25,062 nucleotides of DNA from Stentor coeruleus (taxonomy: Eukaryota; Ciliophora; Heterotrichea; Heterotrichida; Stentoridae). A model generated the notes under the pieces. The model was not told the origin of the DNA, did no database searches, and saw only the letters and a list, made by a program, of their open reading frames with translations. The stretch is taken from the NCBI GenBank assembly GCA_001970955.1, contig MPUH01001057.1, positions 1-25,062 on the forward strand, read 5' to 3'. Shown here in pieces: positions 24,237-25,062 of the stretch (the stretch's first letter is position 1; each line of letters begins with the position of its first letter). The position numbers and the translations under genes are program-made.

Positions 24237-25062
24237 TTATATATAAAGCCATACAATATAAAATCAAATGAAATCTTAAGCCTGATAAACGCATTATAAA
24301 CAATTTTAGATAAGAATATAGAGATAAATATTAGCTTTTTATTTGAAAATTCGTAGTTTCTTCTTGTTTGATTAAAAAAACTTAGAATTTTTTGATTGTA
24401 GCAAAGGTAGATATATGATTTGTATTATAAAATAGTTTTCTTTATTGTAAAGATAAAGTTTAGTGTATTTATTACGGTTTTTTAAAAGAAATTAAACTGA
24501 TAAAAAGTTATATATAGGATATATATATAAGAAAATACATGAAATATCTTATGCTAATTATTTTTTTACGATATTATGGCACAGATAGTTATTTCAAATA
24601 AGTTGCTTAAGCTTTATTTCCTATAATTTATAAGTAGAAATAACATTTTAAAAAAACTAACAAATTATTAGTGAAAGTAAGCTAAGAATTTATATAATTT
24701 TGTACAGAATATAATTTTAGATAATGATTTATTAAATATTGGCATTTATTTTAGAACTAAAAAGTTTTCCTATATATTTATTGTGGAAAACGTAAAATTT
24801 TTGATAAAATATATTATTTTATTGGAAAGGAACAAATTTTGCATAGCACAAAGGACACTACTAGTCTCAAATAAACTAAAGTGAATTTATTCAAAAGCAT
24901 TACTGCCTTTGCCAGCTAAATTAAGCATCATTTCTTAATCTCAATCATAAAGCTGAAAAATTCAATTATATAATTTATGCCAAAATAAAATCAATAGAAA
25001 AATGAATAATAATATAATTACGTCTATACAAATCAATAGCAAACATAAATCAATAATAATAA
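24237..25062. other. AT-rich 3' flank, no gene seen
   Basis: About 826 nt with no supported gene. The longest frame of any note has 16 codons. This is upstream of the membrane-protein gene at 23481-24236 and should contain its promoter. Confidence 0.5.

Noticed and set aside
1-25062. tRNA, rRNA, CRISPR array, transposase or phage genes
   Set aside because: The window was read for tRNA T-arm motifs, regular spaced repeats and transposase motifs by eye and none was found. A tRNAscan or Rfam run was not possible.
1-25062. Bacterial origin because of tight gene spacing and nearly intron-free genes
   Set aside because: The content is eukaryotic (Dicer, SNF5, mitochondrial carrier, MORN, DUSP, PH domain), one spliceosomal intron is present, and no Shine-Dalgarno pattern precedes the starts.

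Overview
This window looks like macronuclear DNA of a heterotrich ciliate, most probably Stentor or a close relative. Three things point there. The DNA is very AT-rich with compact, almost intronless genes. The one intron that can be demonstrated (6844..6858) is only 15 nt long, a size known from heterotrichs. Whole conserved domains read through in the standard genetic code: Trp is TGG and no in-frame TGA interrupts a gene, which fits Stentor better than Blepharisma, where TGA is sense. The species call is inference.

Layout, left to right. 500-3256: a PH-domain/papain-like amidase fusion (+), a histidine acid phosphatase with a C-terminal membrane anchor (-), and a possible 43-residue membrane protein (+) diverging from it. 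3257-4240 is AT-rich spacer. 4241-6262: a NAT9-like acetyltransferase (+), a TMEM42-like membrane protein (-) that ends 2 nt away from it, and a mitochondrial carrier of the SLC25A38/Hem25 glycine-carrier type (+). 6693-7784: an MDR-family oxidoreductase with the 15-nt intron and a 69-bp in-frame tandem duplication. 8204-8923: a compact SNF5/SMARCB1-type chromatin-remodelling subunit (-). 9191-9907: a coiled-coil protein (+). 9908-11618 is the longest gap and holds coding-like fragments that do not form a gene. 11619-12092: a dual-specificity phosphatase (+). 12681-13034: a repeat-containing short ORF (-) crossed by an assembly gap.

13194-16737 is a tight same-strand trio: a helicase-less Dicer with both RNase III centres intact, a small membrane-anchored coiled-coil protein, and an Sfi1-like repeat protein. 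A two-block MORN-repeat protein (16750-19089, -) converges on the trio. 19738-20892 is a class II DAHP synthase, the entry enzyme of the shikimate pathway. 21382-22152 (-) carries a cold-shock-like domain, and 23481-24236 (-) is an unrecognised protein with two membrane segments.

The genes are mostly housekeeping or cytoskeletal and do not form an obvious operon-like system. The most interesting items are the helicase-less Dicer (small-RNA production, possibly linked to ciliate genome rearrangement or silencing), the class II DAHP synthase in a phagotroph, the 15-nt intron, and abrupt strand-composition switches inside single exons. Two short exact duplications (one flanking an N) warn that local assembly errors are present.
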